Assembly: GCF_018219155.1 (NCBI RefSeq)
Contig: NZ_CP056123.1
Span: forward strand, 4,039,505-4,103,504
DNA from: Moritella sp. 24
GTDB taxonomy: Bacteria > Pseudomonadota > Gammaproteobacteria > Enterobacterales > Moritellaceae
Length of the DNA: 64,000 nucleotides
Reading direction: 5' to 3'
Under the pieces are notes generated by a model. The model saw only the letters and a program-made list of their open reading frames with translations, had not been told where the DNA came from and did no database searches. Shown here in pieces: positions 17,209 through 27,387 of the stretch. The position numbers were made by a program, and so were the translations under genes. Numbering within the stretch: position 1 is the first letter of the stretch; every line of letters begins with the position of its first letter.

Positions 17209-18729
17209 ATGCAGACATCACAAGACGCACATTCAGCAACAAAGCAAAATGATGCCAGCGGCTACACAAAAATTAACACTGCAATGCTATTGGCGTTCAT
17301 TAATCGTTTGCTTAGTGCAACACGAGGAATCGACAATGAGTTAAATGTTGAAGTGGCTAAGCTGAAAGCAACGCTGGAGCGTAGTGCGTCTGACGATGAA
17401 CTTATCACACAAATCAAACAGGTTGAGCGTCAGGTAATGCTCCATCCTACCGTTTTATCTGACACCTTAAAAACAGGTGACAGCGCTACGGTTCAAGCAG
17501 CTCAATCATTAGCAAACTTATTACAGCACGATCCTAAACTAACTGCAGAATTACAATTAATATTAGCAGAGCCTAAAGCGACAGCCGTTGCGTCATTACA
17601 AACTAAAGTACAATCTCTTTTCTGTATTTATCACAGCGCAATTAAAAACTTAAAAATGGCAAGTAATGGTAATGAAAACATTACTTCTGCTGTTCACAAA
17701 AAAATATGTGATGACTTACAGCGCTTAATCAATGAACTTGATTTCGCCGGTGGTTTTGGCTCAAACCTTAAAAAAATTCGTCAACGCTTATTACAAGGCG
17801 TTGAGAATCATGAGCTCGTTGATATTTGCTTACAGATCATCAATAACATTATTGAAGGTGCCCGCGAAGAACGTCTCGCATCGAAGACTTTTTTACATGC
17901 GATTGTCGAAGAGCTGAATAACATCGCTTATAAGTTTGATAGCTCACTCGTCGATAACAGCAACATCAATAAAAAACAGCTGAGTTTATTAGAAGGCCTA
18001 AAAGAACGTATTGATATTTTAGATCTCGATATCAGTACCAGTGAAAACTTAGAAGAAACAAAGTTACACGTTCAACAAGGTTTAGAAATAATTTCAAGTA
18101 CCATTCAACAGCAAGAACAGTTGTTACAAGAAAAGATATTATTAGAACAACAAATACAAGCCGTTCAAAAACAACTCGAAGAACTGAAAAAAGAAACCTT
18201 GCTGCATACACAACGACTAGAGGCGCAACAGCACAAACTCTATCTCGACTCTTTAACACAAGTGTATAACCGTACCGCATTAGACGAACGCTTTAAGCTT
18301 GAATTTAAACGCTGGCAACGCTACCAGACCAACACAACTATCGCTATTATCGATATTGATCACTTTAAGAATATCAACGATACGTTTGGTCATATTGCTG
18401 GTGATAAAGCCCTTAAGATTGTCGCGCGCGCATTACAAAAATCAATCAAAGGAAAAGACTTTATTGCCCGTTTTGGTGGTGAAGAGTTTGTATTATTACT
18501 TGCTGAGTTAGAACCAGATAAAATCCAAGTTATTTTAGATAAACTACGTAACACCATTAAAAGTATTCCGTTTAGATTTAAAGGCAAACAGATATCAATT
18601 ACCATCTCAATTGGTGCAACTCGCTTTACAGCAGAAGATAAAGACGCGGTAGATCCTTTTGAACGCGCTGACAAAGCACTTTATGAAGCAAAAAGTTCAG
18701 GACGAGATAAAGTTATCATTAAGCACTAA
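17209..18729 (+). CDS. Diguanylate cyclase (GGDEF domain)
   Basis: A soluble 506-residue protein that should make c-di-GMP from two GTP. The N-terminal 330 residues are helical with no recognised sensor and end in a coiled coil (about 285-335). The GGDEF domain occupies about 340-506; the signature is GGEEF (423-427), with the metal-binding DIDHFKNINDTFGH segment and SIGATRF. The inhibitory-site motif RxxD is KGKD (414-417): the arginine is replaced, so product inhibition may be weak. It has no membrane segment and follows the TPR/degenerate-GGDEF gene on the same strand. Confidence 0.92.
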   Translation: MQTSQDAHSATKQNDASGYTKINTAMLLAFINRLLSATRGIDNELNVEVAKLKATLERSASDDELITQIKQVERQVMLHPTVLSDTLKTGDSATVQAAQSLANLLQHDPKLTAELQLILAEPKATAVASLQTKVQSLFCIYHSAIKNLKMASNGNENITSAVHKKICDDLQRLINELDFAGGFGSNLKKIRQRLLQGVENHELVDICLQIINNIIEGAREERLASKTFLHAIVEELNNIAYKFDSSLVDNSNINKKQLSLLEGLKERIDILDLDISTSENLEETKLHVQQGLEIISSTIQQQEQLLQEKILLEQQIQAVQKQLEELKKETLLHTQRLEAQQHKLYLDSLTQVYNRTALDERFKLEFKRWQRYQTNTTIAIIDIDHFKNINDTFGHIAGDKALKIVARALQKSIKGKDFIARFGGEEFVLLLAELEPDKIQVILDKLRNTIKSIPFRFKGKQISITISIGATRFTAEDKDAVDPFERADKALYEAKSSGRDKVIIKH

Positions 18730-18826
18730 ACTTAGTTAGACCTGCGGCGATAAGCACGAGTATATTCACTTAATATTGATTCGTTACATGTGCTCAACGC
18801 CTGCTTTCTGACATGGAGTTTAGCTT

Positions 18827-20188
18827 ATGATCACTCATATCAAACCAGTGGGCAGCATGGACCTACTGTCACAACTCGAAGTCGATAGACTGCAACAAAC
18901 AGCCACCAGCGATTTATATTTACTATTTCGAAATTGTTCCTTAGCCGTCTTAAATTCCGGCTCTCGTACCGATTCCAGTACTGAAATTTTAAAAGCATTC
19001 AGTAATTTTGATATCAGTGTTGTCCAACAGGAACGCGGCGTCAAACTCGAATTACATAATGCACCAGAGCAAGCATTTGTCGACGGAGAGATAATCCGAG
19101 GCATTCAAGAACATTTATTTTCGGTATTGCGTGATATTCTTTATGTGAATAGCTACATAGACAAAATCCCCGTACCCAAAAAAGATCTCTCTTCATTTTT
19201 AACCAACCAAGTCTTTTCTATTTTACGTAACGCACGCGTGATCAAATCTGATTCGGATCCCAACATGGTCGTATGCTGGGGCGGTCACTCTATTCGCTCT
19301 CCAGAATACGAATATGCCAAAGCTGTCGGCCACGAACTTGGATTACGGGAAATCAATATCTGCACCGGTTGTGGACCAGGCGCAATGGAAGGACCAATGA
19401 AAGGGGCTACTGTCGGCCATGCGAAGCAACGAGTGAAGCAGCGACGCTACCTTGGTTTAACCGAACCCAGTATTATTGCGGCAGAACCACCAAACCCAAT
19501 CGTTAATGAATTAGTTATTTTACCCGACATTGAAAAGCGTCTGGAAGCCTTTGTTCGCCTTTCTCACGGTATCATCATTTTCCCTGGTGGCGCAGGAACA
19601 GCTGAAGAGTTACTGTATTTATTAGGCATCATGATGCACCCAGAAAATAAGCGTCAACCACTGCCGATTGTACTTACAGGCCCTAAGGAAAGTGAAGAGT
19701 ATTTTACAACCATTGATGATTTCATCGGTGCAACACTTGGCTTTGAAGCTCAAAAATATTATCAAATAATCATTGATGACGCCTCTAGTGCAGCGCAATT
19801 GATGAAAAAAGCCATGCACAAAACATTTGAATATCGTCGTGCGATTGGCGACGCTTATTCCTATAACTGGAGTTTAAAAATCGAGTTAGATTTTCAAATG
19901 CCATTTATCCCCAGCCACCAGCATATGGCTGCGTTAAACCTCAACCTTGAACAAGCACCTGAAGTGTTAGCAATGAATCTACGCAAAGCATTCTCAGGTA
20001 TTGTCGCCGGTAACGTGAAAGACTCTGGAATTAAATCGATTGAGAAGAATGGTCCGTTTAAACTACAGGGCGACGCAAAATTAATGCAATTAATGGACAA
20101 TTTATTAAAAAGTTTCATAAAACAGAATAGAATGAAGCTTCCAGGTAGTAAGTATGAGCCTTGCTATGAAATAATTAAACCCAACTAA
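18827..20188 (+). CDS. ppnN: Pyrimidine/purine nucleotide 5'-monophosphate nucleosidase
   Basis: PpnN (YgdH) hydrolyses nucleoside monophosphates to base and ribose 5-phosphate and in E. coli is stimulated by (p)ppGpp. The 453-residue length equals the E. coli protein (454). The LOG-type core is clear: GCGPGAMEG (182-189) and PGGAGTAEE (253-261). The flanking N- and C-terminal domains typical of PpnN are present. Located 18 bp before xni, as in E. coli, so probably cotranscribed. Confidence 0.95.
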   Translation: MITHIKPVGSMDLLSQLEVDRLQQTATSDLYLLFRNCSLAVLNSGSRTDSSTEILKAFSNFDISVVQQERGVKLELHNAPEQAFVDGEIIRGIQEHLFSVLRDILYVNSYIDKIPVPKKDLSSFLTNQVFSILRNARVIKSDSDPNMVVCWGGHSIRSPEYEYAKAVGHELGLREINICTGCGPGAMEGPMKGATVGHAKQRVKQRRYLGLTEPSIIAAEPPNPIVNELVILPDIEKRLEAFVRLSHGIIIFPGGAGTAEELLYLLGIMMHPENKRQPLPIVLTGPKESEEYFTTIDDFIGATLGFEAQKYYQIIIDDASSAAQLMKKAMHKTFEYRRAIGDAYSYNWSLKIELDFQMPFIPSHQHMAALNLNLEQAPEVLAMNLRKAFSGIVAGNVKDSGIKSIEKNGPFKLQGDAKLMQLMDNLLKSFIKQNRMKLPGSKYEPCYEIIKPN

Positions 20189-20206
20189 CTTTGATGAAAC
20201 ACGGAT

Positions 20207-20986
20207 ATGGCCAAAAATCACTTATTAATTATCGATGCATTAAACCTGATCCGTCGAGTACATGCAGTACAACTAAATCAAAGTAACGATCCCGTTGCAC
20301 AAATAAGTGCAACGCGTGAAACCATTAAACACGCCGTCAGAAAACTATTATCGATTACAGCTCCTACCCATGTCGTGGCTGTATTTGATGCTGAGCAAAC
20401 AGGCTGGCGTCATGAAATCTATCCAGAATATAAAGCGAACCGTAAGCCGATGCCAGAAAGCTTGCAGCAAGCTCTTAGCTTAATCCAAGATGACCTTTGG
20501 GAATTAAACATCGACTCTTTATTAACAGAGCAAGATGAGGCTGACGATCTAATTGCGACACTCGCGATAAAGATGTCAACACAACAACAACAAGTCACCA
20601 TCATTTCAACAGATAAAGGCTATTGCCAACTACTAACCCCCTATATTCAAATTCGAGATTACTTTAATAAGCGTTGGTTAGACCAACATTTTATCGACGA
20701 AAAATTTGGGGTTCAACCACAGCAGCTTGTCGACTACTGGGCTTTAACAGGGATCAGCGGTAGTCATCTTGCAGGCGTCGCAGGTATTGGCCCAAAAACA
20801 GCCACGCAACTATTAAACGAACACCCTGATTTAGATGCCATCTATGCAAGTGAAGCACTAAAGCCGAAACTTCGTGAGAAACTAGATACGCATAAAGACA
20901 TGGCTTATATCACCCAGCAATTAGCGCAATTAAAGATAGATATCCCGTTAGGATTTAACTTAAAAGACCTCAGGTATCAACCTTAA
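20207..20986 (+). CDS. xni: Flap endonuclease Xni (exonuclease IX)
   Basis: A 259-residue member of the 5'-3' exonuclease family related to the N-terminal domain of Pol I, with flap endonuclease activity. The acidic motifs are visible: LIIDALNLIRR, VAVFDAEQTGWRHE with YKANRK, EQDEADDLIATLA and STDKGY. The helix-hairpin-helix (GVAGIGPKTATQLL) follows at about 190. As in other Xni proteins, some of the third-metal-site residues of Pol I appear absent (RDYFNKRW region). Directly after ppnN. Confidence 0.94.
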   Translation: MAKNHLLIIDALNLIRRVHAVQLNQSNDPVAQISATRETIKHAVRKLLSITAPTHVVAVFDAEQTGWRHEIYPEYKANRKPMPESLQQALSLIQDDLWELNIDSLLTEQDEADDLIATLAIKMSTQQQQVTIISTDKGYCQLLTPYIQIRDYFNKRWLDQHFIDEKFGVQPQQLVDYWALTGISGSHLAGVAGIGPKTATQLLNEHPDLDAIYASEALKPKLREKLDTHKDMAYITQQLAQLKIDIPLGFNLKDLRYQP

Positions 20987-21013
20987 TCATTAACGTAGTC
21001 ATTATCACTATAG

Positions 21014-21033
21014 CGCTTGGGGTCACCTAAGCG
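21014..21033 (+). terminator. Possible weak terminator after xni
   Basis: CGCTTGGG/CCTAAGCG forms an 8-bp stem including one G-U pair with a 4-base loop. It is followed by TTAATAG rather than a T-run, so termination would be inefficient. Confidence 0.35.
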
Positions 21034-21215
21034 TTAATAGTAAAAAAAAAGTTAAAATCTAGAGCTATCTCTAACAAATCAGTTTTATGCCCTGTTAAAC
21101 CCTTTATTTAGCCAAATAACAGAAGTAACTACATTAACAATTGATCAATACTTTGTTACCATACGGCAACAAAACATTTTCATTTGAAAGTACGCTAATT
21201 AAATAAGGAATATGT

Positions 21216-22223
21216 ATGACACAAAGAAGAATTACAGTGATCCCGGGTGATGGTATTGGTCCGGATATTATTGAGTCTGCAATTCAAATTTTAGACAAAG
21301 CCGGCTGTAACTTCGCATATGACTTTGCTGATGCAGGTTTAGCTGCACTACAAACTTCAAGTGAACTACTTCCTCAAGCGACATTAGACCTTATTGAAAA
21401 AAATAAAGTGGCATTAAAAGGCCCTTTAACAACACCGGTAGGTGCTGGCTTTACATCAATCAATGTGTCATTACGTAAGCACTTCAATTTATACGCTAAC
21501 TTACGTCCTGTATTATCTTTTAAAGGTACGCGCAGTCGCTACGAAAATATCGATATTATTACAGTACGTGAAAACACACAGGGTATGTACTCTGGTGCTG
21601 GTCAAATCATTTCTGATGATGGCAGTGAAGCTGAAGCAAAAAGTATCATTACACGTGAAGGCGCAGAACGCATTTGTGTTGCAGCATACGAATTAGCAAA
21701 ATCAGAAAACCGTAAAAAAGTAACCGCGATCCATAAAGCGAACATCCTAAAAACGACATCAGGTTTATTCCTTGAAGTAGCCCGTGAAGTTGCACTGCGC
21801 TACCCTGAAATTGAATCAGAAGAAATGATCGTTGATGCGGCATGTATGAATCTTGTTATGTATCCTGAACGCTTTGATGTGATCGTAACAACAAACTTAT
21901 TTGGCGATATTTTATCTGATTTATGCGCAGGTTTAGTTGGTGGTCTTGGCATGGCGCCAGGTGCAAACATCGGTGAAGACATTGCGATTTTCGAAGCTGT
22001 TCACGGCAGTGCACCAGACATCGCAGGTAAGAACCTAGCAAACCCGACATCAGTTATCCTTGCATCTATCCAGATGTTAGAGCACTTAGAAATGAAAACA
22101 GAAGCTGATAACATCCGTAATGCTGTTCGTGATGTCATTGAATCTGGCGACAGAACAACCCGAGATCTAGGTGGTTCGCACGGTACAACAGACTTTACTC
22201 AAGCTATTTTAGAACGTCTGTAA
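21216..22223 (+). CDS. Isocitrate dehydrogenase, NAD+-dependent
   Basis: A 335-residue beta-decarboxylating dehydrogenase converting isocitrate to 2-oxoglutarate. Substrate residues of the isocitrate type are seen: S81 and N83 (TSINVSLRK), R87, R97 (ANLRP) and R118 (TVREN). The cofactor loop reads HGSAPDIAGKNLANP; the Asp-Ile pair in place of the Lys-Tyr of E. coli Icd indicates NAD+ rather than NADP+. It is much shorter than E. coli Icd (416) and resembles the short NAD-IDH/homoisocitrate group. A standard AAGGAA precedes the ATG. It stands alone between terminator-like hairpins. Confidence 0.88.
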   Translation: MTQRRITVIPGDGIGPDIIESAIQILDKAGCNFAYDFADAGLAALQTSSELLPQATLDLIEKNKVALKGPLTTPVGAGFTSINVSLRKHFNLYANLRPVLSFKGTRSRYENIDIITVRENTQGMYSGAGQIISDDGSEAEAKSIITREGAERICVAAYELAKSENRKKVTAIHKANILKTTSGLFLEVAREVALRYPEIESEEMIVDAACMNLVMYPERFDVIVTTNLFGDILSDLCAGLVGGLGMAPGANIGEDIAIFEAVHGSAPDIAGKNLANPTSVILASIQMLEHLEMKTEADNIRNAVRDVIESGDRTTRDLGGSHGTTDFTQAILERL

Positions 22224-22240
22224 GCCATTTATATAGCGAC

Positions 22241-22270
22241 AATGAGTTTGGTCATGATGACAAACTCGTT
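22241..22270 (+). terminator. Hairpin after isocitrate dehydrogenase
   Basis: AATGAGTTTG and CAAACTCGTT pair around GTCATGATGA, leaving one mismatch near the base. No T-run follows, so it may serve as an mRNA 3' stabilising hairpin ahead of the next palindrome. Confidence 0.4.
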
Positions 22271-22278
22271 AGCCGATT

Positions 22279-22323
22279 CAGTTGCTTAATATTGATAGTA
22301 TTGAGCAACTGATATTCTTTTCT
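22279..22323 (+). repeat. Palindromic element, copy 1 (terminator-like)
   Basis: CAGTTGCT (22279-22286) and AGCAACTG (22304-22311) form a perfect stem that can extend inward through AATA/TATT. It is followed by ATATTCTTTTCTT, so it may act as the isocitrate dehydrogenase terminator. The same two arms recur at 29892-29924 between hemA and prfA. Confidence 0.6.
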
Positions 22324-22454
22324 TACATTTCATATCCATTGATAACTCAAGTCCTTCCCCATACCTAATAACGTATCTTAAATAGTCATTGCCGTACCTA
22401 GTAATTTATAAATACCGAGCTATAGTTATATTTTCATCATCCGCTTGGTGATAC

Positions 22455-22958
22455 ATGCTACATAAATTGTTATTAACGATATTATCAACGAGCCTCTTAA
22501 GCGGAATGACCGTAGCAAAAGAAAATCCGTTAATTCCCTATACCTCAGAACAAAACACATTTTATACAAGTTCTTACTCTCTACATGCAGACACCGCCAC
22601 ACCAACGCCTCGATTCGAATTTAAACAAACGTTATTTACAATAAAAAAGACCAAGAAAAAACATAAACGAACAGCGCAGCTACAATTACTTAATATGTGG
22701 ATAGATCCAGATATCACTCGATTATTTATTCCTAGACTCAAAGACATCGGCAAACTCAGCTTAAATTTACACTATAGTTTGAAGCGCAGTCCCTATCTAT
22801 TACTCGATTACGAGCGTATCACTATCAAGACGAAGCTAAAATCAAACGGTATGTTGCAGCACGAGGCTTATTATAATATGAATATTGAAGGGGCTGTTAT
22901 TGGTATTAAAGTACGTGGTGAAGAGCCGCATATGTACTTTCGCTACCGCTTTAAATAA
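22455..22958 (+). CDS. Hypothetical secreted protein
   Basis: A 167-residue protein with an N-terminal signal peptide (LLLTILSTSLLSGMTVAKEN, cleavage probably after TVA). The mature part is basic, with a KKTKKKHKR cluster near residue 70, and ends in a strand-rich region finishing MYFRYRF, which could suggest membrane association or a small beta structure. I do not recognise a family. No clear Shine-Dalgarno precedes ATG 22455. It lies alone between isocitrate dehydrogenase and the convergent rlmM and shares a bidirectional terminator with the latter. Confidence 0.65.
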   Translation: MLHKLLLTILSTSLLSGMTVAKENPLIPYTSEQNTFYTSSYSLHADTATPTPRFEFKQTLFTIKKTKKKHKRTAQLQLLNMWIDPDITRLFIPRLKDIGKLSLNLHYSLKRSPYLLLDYERITIKTKLKSNGMLQHEAYYNMNIEGAVIGIKVRGEEPHMYFRYRFK

Positions 22959-22960
22959 CA

Positions 22961-22995
22961 AAGCCATTAAATCAATGACGACTTAATGGCTTTTA
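22961..22995. terminator. Bidirectional terminator between secreted protein and rlmM
   Basis: AAAGCCATTAA (22961-22971) pairs with TTAATGGCTTT (22984-22994). On the plus strand the stem runs into TTTT; on the minus strand the terminal pairs provide a short T stretch. It serves the two convergent genes. Confidence 0.75.
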
Positions 22996-23023
22996 TACAA
23001 ACAACGATAAAGCGTGTAGCTTA

Positions 23024-24160
23024 TTATTTGTCTTCTGGAATAAAGTGAGTCCAAGCTACATGTACAGTCACTTCATCACGATCATGATAAAGGTGCTTAG
23101 CTTGAACAACAAAACGATCATCAAGTTGCTTGTCTAAAATTTCTAAACAATCTTCAAGTGTATGATAACGACGTTTTAGTGGCAATTTCAGGTTAAAGAT
23201 CGCTTCTTTACACCATGCATTCAATAGCCATTTACACATAAGACGCGCAACACGTTCCGGTTTTTCAATCATATCGCATACCAGCATATCAACTGGTGGA
23301 TTCTCAGGAACCTTCACTTTGTTACCGTTTAACTTACGGTTAGTCCAAGCAATTGTCGTTTTAGCTGGCTCATATTTAAAACCATCTTCTTCATAATGCT
23401 TAACTTGACCAGTTTCCATCAAGCTCTCAGCCATTGCACCGTTATCAATCGACACAACAAACATACTACGTTGTACTAATTGATACGTCCAACCGCCCGG
23501 ACAAGCACCTAAATCGACGGCACGCATTGCACCGCCAATACGTCTATCCCACTGATCTGCTGGAATGAATGTATGGAATGCTTCTTCAAGTTTTAGCGTA
23601 GAACGACTTGGCGCTTTCGCTGGGAACTTAAGACGCATAATACCCATAGGTAATGGCGAATTGTTAAAGCTATATGAATAACCGATATAAACACTTACGT
23701 TATCAATGAAGAATACGTGTAATACTGGACGATTTTTATTTTCTTTTGCTAATAAATGATCGTTTTTACGTAATGATTGACGTAGTGGCACAGTGTACTT
23801 ACGGCAGAACTTAGAAAGCTCTTTACCTTCATTAGTATCAGGCATTTCAACACGTAGCTCACCCATCGCTTCAATACCTTCACAGGCAGCAACAACAGGG
23901 TTAACACGATCGTAAAGCGGCATATCATCAACACGTGCGTGTAATGCGATCATTTGACGTGCAAAGATCAATGATGAAAGTGGTAATTTTTTCGCTAGTG
24001 AATCGACATCTTCCGCAGAGTGACATTCAAACACAACATAACCCGAATTCGGCGTTACTTTAGCAAAACCATACGCCTCCATGGCAGTCGCTCGTGCTTG
24101 AATTTCAGCGGCACATTCTTTTTCATAACCAGGACGGCAATATAATAAAATACCATTCAT
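23024..24160 (-). CDS. rlmM: 23S rRNA 2'-O-ribose C2498 methyltransferase
   Basis: RlmM methylates the ribose of C2498 in 23S rRNA using SAM. The 378-residue protein has the N-terminal THUMP-like region starting [20 protein letters not shown] and a Rossmann methyltransferase domain with DLGACPGGW (216-224). The catalytic lysines and aspartates of the family appear in LVCDMIEKP and [10 protein letters not shown]. It sits next to gcvA on the same strand, as in E. coli. Confidence 0.95.
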   Translation of the reverse strand: MNGILLYCRPGYEKECAAEIQARATAMEAYGFAKVTPNSGYVVFECHSAEDVDSLAKKLPLSSLIFARQMIALHARVDDMPLYDRVNPVVAACEGIEAMGELRVEMPDTNEGKELSKFCRKYTVPLRQSLRKNDHLLAKENKNRPVLHVFFIDNVSVYIGYSYSFNNSPLPMGIMRLKFPAKAPSRSTLKLEEAFHTFIPADQWDRRIGGAMRAVDLGACPGGWTYQLVQRSMFVVSIDNGAMAESLMETGQVKHYEEDGFKYEPAKTTIAWTNRKLNGNKVKVPENPPVDMLVCDMIEKPERVARLMCKWLLNAWCKEAIFNLKLPLKRRYHTLEDCLEILDKQLDDRFVVQAKHLYHDRDEVTVHVAWTHFIPEDK

Positions 24161-24359
24161 TTTCTAATAACCTCATTTTCGTCATCAACACTGCTGACGA
24201 TATATACTCAGTATAGATACAATACTGAGACTACAAATACATAAAATATACCCAAGCCAGTGCAGAATAATACTTAATCTTGAACTGGTTTGAATACAAA
24301 GTCGCACAGTCTAAACCCTTGACGATATAACACCAAGGATTTAGTCGCCTCATGGTGAA

Positions 24360-25268
24360 TTAATTATCCACGAAGTCTTGTTGTTCTTCCTGTACTAAAG
24401 ACAACATCCAATCTCTAAATGCCACAATTTTACCAAGTTCATCTTGTTCTTCTCGGCATACGACATAATAGGCATTCTTGCTCACTAACACTTCATTAAA
24501 AGGACGGACAAGACGACCAGCATCAATCTCTGGTTGCGCAAGTACACTGTGTCCTAATGCAACACCTTGGCCATGCACAGCGGCTTGTAATACCATCGAC
24601 GTATGACTAAAAATAGGGCCTTGATTCACATTTACATCGGTAATGTTTGCTTGTTTAAACCAAGCGCTCCAATCTCGACGTGAAGTATCATGCAATAATG
24701 TATGTAGCTTCAGATCGCCGGGGGTCTTTAATGGTTTTGCCCCATTAAGTAATCGTGGCGAGCAAACAGGCACTAAGTATTCAGTATGCAACTTCTGTGC
24801 ATGTAAATCTTTCCACTTTCCTCGGCCATAATAAATCGCAACATCAACGTCATCAGTTAATGAACCATCATCCATATCAACGGCTTTAATACGCACATCA
24901 ATATCTGGATACAGTTCAGAGAATAAAGATAAACGCGGTACCAACCACTGAATAGCAAAACTCGGTTGCAAACTAACTGTTAATGACCCTTTAGCACCAC
25001 GAGCTAACAAACGCTCTGTTGCATCAACTAATGATGTAAAGGTGTCTTTAATATCAAGAAAATAACTTTGTCCCTCTTCCGTCAAAAATAACGCGCGGTT
25101 TTGACGACGAAAGAGCTTAATGCCTAAATATTCTTCCAATGCTTTAATCTGGTGACTGACAGCAGCTTGTGTAACATATAGCTCTTCAGATGCGCGAGTA
25201 AAGCTCGAATGCCTTGCTGCGGCTTCAAAAACACGTAATGAATTTAATGGCGGAAGTCTACGTGACAT
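24360..25268 (-). CDS. gcvA: Glycine cleavage system transcriptional regulator GcvA (LysR family)
   Basis: GcvA controls the glycine cleavage operon and activates the sRNA gene gcvB. The N-terminal winged helix (LPPLNSLRVFEAAARHSSFT... VTQAAVSHQIKALEEYLGIK) is near-identical to E. coli GcvA, and the effector domain retains VSLQPSFAIQWLVPRLS, DDVDVAIYYGRG and QGPIFSHTSMVLQAA. I start at ATG 25268 (MSRRLPPLNS) by homology; an in-frame TTG four codons upstream is possible. Divergent from an apparent gcvB gene, the classic arrangement. Confidence 0.95.
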   Translation of the reverse strand: MSRRLPPLNSLRVFEAAARHSSFTRASEELYVTQAAVSHQIKALEEYLGIKLFRRQNRALFLTEEGQSYFLDIKDTFTSLVDATERLLARGAKGSLTVSLQPSFAIQWLVPRLSLFSELYPDIDVRIKAVDMDDGSLTDDVDVAIYYGRGKWKDLHAQKLHTEYLVPVCSPRLLNGAKPLKTPGDLKLHTLLHDTSRRDWSAWFKQANITDVNVNQGPIFSHTSMVLQAAVHGQGVALGHSVLAQPEIDAGRLVRPFNEVLVSKNAYYVVCREEQDELGKIVAFRDWMLSLVQEEQQDFVDN

Positions 25269-25321
25269 ATCGGTGTCCAATTGGATAAGTAAAACTAATG
25301 CGAAACATTATAATTTGTCAA

Positions 25322-25350
25322 TTGTCAGAATGCTAGAAAATAACTATAGT
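25322..25350 (+). promoter_or_regulatory. Sigma-70 promoter of gcvB
   Basis: TTGTCA (25322-25327), a 17-base spacer and TATAGT (25345-25350) form a good promoter pointing into the gcvB region, with a predicted start near 25357. A second TTGTCA at 25315 precedes it. GcvA sites are expected here but were not delimited. Confidence 0.65.
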
Positions 25351-25356
25351 GCACGT

Positions 25357-25577
25357 ATGTATATAGGACATAATACTTATTTGTACTGATTTTTGTTAAT
25401 TAGTATTATTTATATGAGTTAGTCTTTGTTATGTAATGTTGTGTTTGTTTGCTTAAACTTGTTGGTTTAGGCCTTTAAGTAATAATTACTTATTTTCAAA
25501 GCTTTGATAATATTCTTAATACACTTGTATTATTTGGTCAAAGATTTTTAGCGCTGTATCATTACAGCGCTTTTTTT
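25357..25577 (+). ncRNA. gcvB: GcvB small regulatory RNA
   Basis: GcvB is an Hfq-dependent sRNA that represses many amino-acid and peptide transporter mRNAs. Here a promoter-to-terminator unit of about 220 nt lies divergent from gcvA with no ORF inside. It contains the diagnostic GU-rich, C-poor seed region (TGTAATGTTGTGTTTGTTTG at 25431-25450) comparable to R1 of enterobacterial GcvB, followed by small hairpins and ending at a strong intrinsic terminator. Length (E. coli about 205 nt) and location agree. The 5' end is estimated from the promoter. Confidence 0.85.
25550..25577 (+). terminator. Rho-independent terminator of gcvB
   Basis: AGCGCTGTA/TACAGCGCT (25550-25571) is a perfect 9-bp stem with a 4-base loop, followed by seven T residues on the plus strand only. 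No plus-strand protein gene precedes it, which is what revealed the sRNA. Confidence 0.92.
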
Positions 25578-25587
25578 ATACCTAAAA

Positions 25588-26466
<879 letters not shown>

Positions 26467-26481
26467 TCAAATCGGTTAATT

Positions 26482-27387
26482 TTAATGAATCGTATCATTA
26501 GCCGCAGCGAGTTCTTCAACTTGCGCTTTCAACACCCGAGTAATCGGATCATCTGGACATTGTTCAATAAAATAAGAAAAATCTTCGCTCGCTAGCTTTT
26601 TACAATCTAGTTGTTGTAACAAAAAGCCTCGGTCACGGATCTCGTAAGGCTCATCAGGTTCAAGCTCTAAAATAAGATCAATACTACGTAATGCGTAAGA
26701 AAAATGCTCATCACGTATTAAGGCTGCTTTTAGTACCTGTAATAAGCGCAAGTAATGCATTTCATTAGTGGCTTCTAACAAATCATCGTCTGATAACAGG
26801 GCGTGATTACCCTCAATGCCACGTAATAACACCTGTAATTTATGATGATCAAGCTCTTGCCCATCAGCTGGGTCAACATACTTACCATCATCTTTACTGC
26901 CAAAGCGTAAAACAAACTGCCCTGGAAATAAAATACCAGTCACATCGACTTCAAAATGTTCAGCGAAGTACATAAATACCGTGCCTAACGACAGCGGCAC
27001 ACCGTTACGCGTACTAATTACCTTGTGTAATAATACACTGTCGAGTTCAAGCCATTTACGCCAATCGCCTGAAAAACCAAGCTGTTGATAAAACAGATAC
27101 AATAGCTGGTCACGCTTCTCTGCTTCACAAGTAAAGCCTTGCATATCAACTTCGATTAGCTCAATCAACGCATCAAGTTCGATAATCGCGTCTTCTAATA
27201 ACGCTTTTTCTGTCACTTCTTCAATGGCAGACAAACTCGCTAGCATGACGTTGTCGATCATGAGTACTTCTTCAGCAAGCTCATCATCGTATTCATCAAC
27301 CTGCATCTCGTCGTTATCATTCTCTGCAGTGTTCGTGTCAGTCAACTCAGTGTCTGTCAGCGCTGCATTTGCATCTAATTCCATCAT
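26482..27387 (-). CDS. sirB1: SirB1 family protein (transglutaminase-like/TPR)
   Basis: A 301-residue SirB1 (YchA) homologue with a transglutaminase-like N-terminal domain (NGVPLSLGTVFMYFAEH and GILFPGQFVLRFG, then VDPADGQELDHHKLQVLL) and a C-terminal TPR-like part (SYALRSIDLILELEPDEPYE). A strongly acidic stretch of about 50 residues (MELDANAALTDTELTDTNTA onward) precedes the domain and is unusual. The molecular function is not established. It overlaps sirB2 by one base at the start codon and follows the E. coli order before kdsA. Confidence 0.9.
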   Translation of the reverse strand: MMELDANAALTDTELTDTNTAENDNDEMQVDEYDDELAEEVLMIDNVMLASLSAIEEVTEKALLEDAIIELDALIELIEVDMQGFTCEAEKRDQLLYLFYQQLGFSGDWRKWLELDSVLLHKVISTRNGVPLSLGTVFMYFAEHFEVDVTGILFPGQFVLRFGSKDDGKYVDPADGQELDHHKLQVLLRGIEGNHALLSDDDLLEATNEMHYLRLLQVLKAALIRDEHFSYALRSIDLILELEPDEPYEIRDRGFLLQQLDCKKLASEDFSYFIEQCPDDPITRVLKAQVEELAAANDTIH

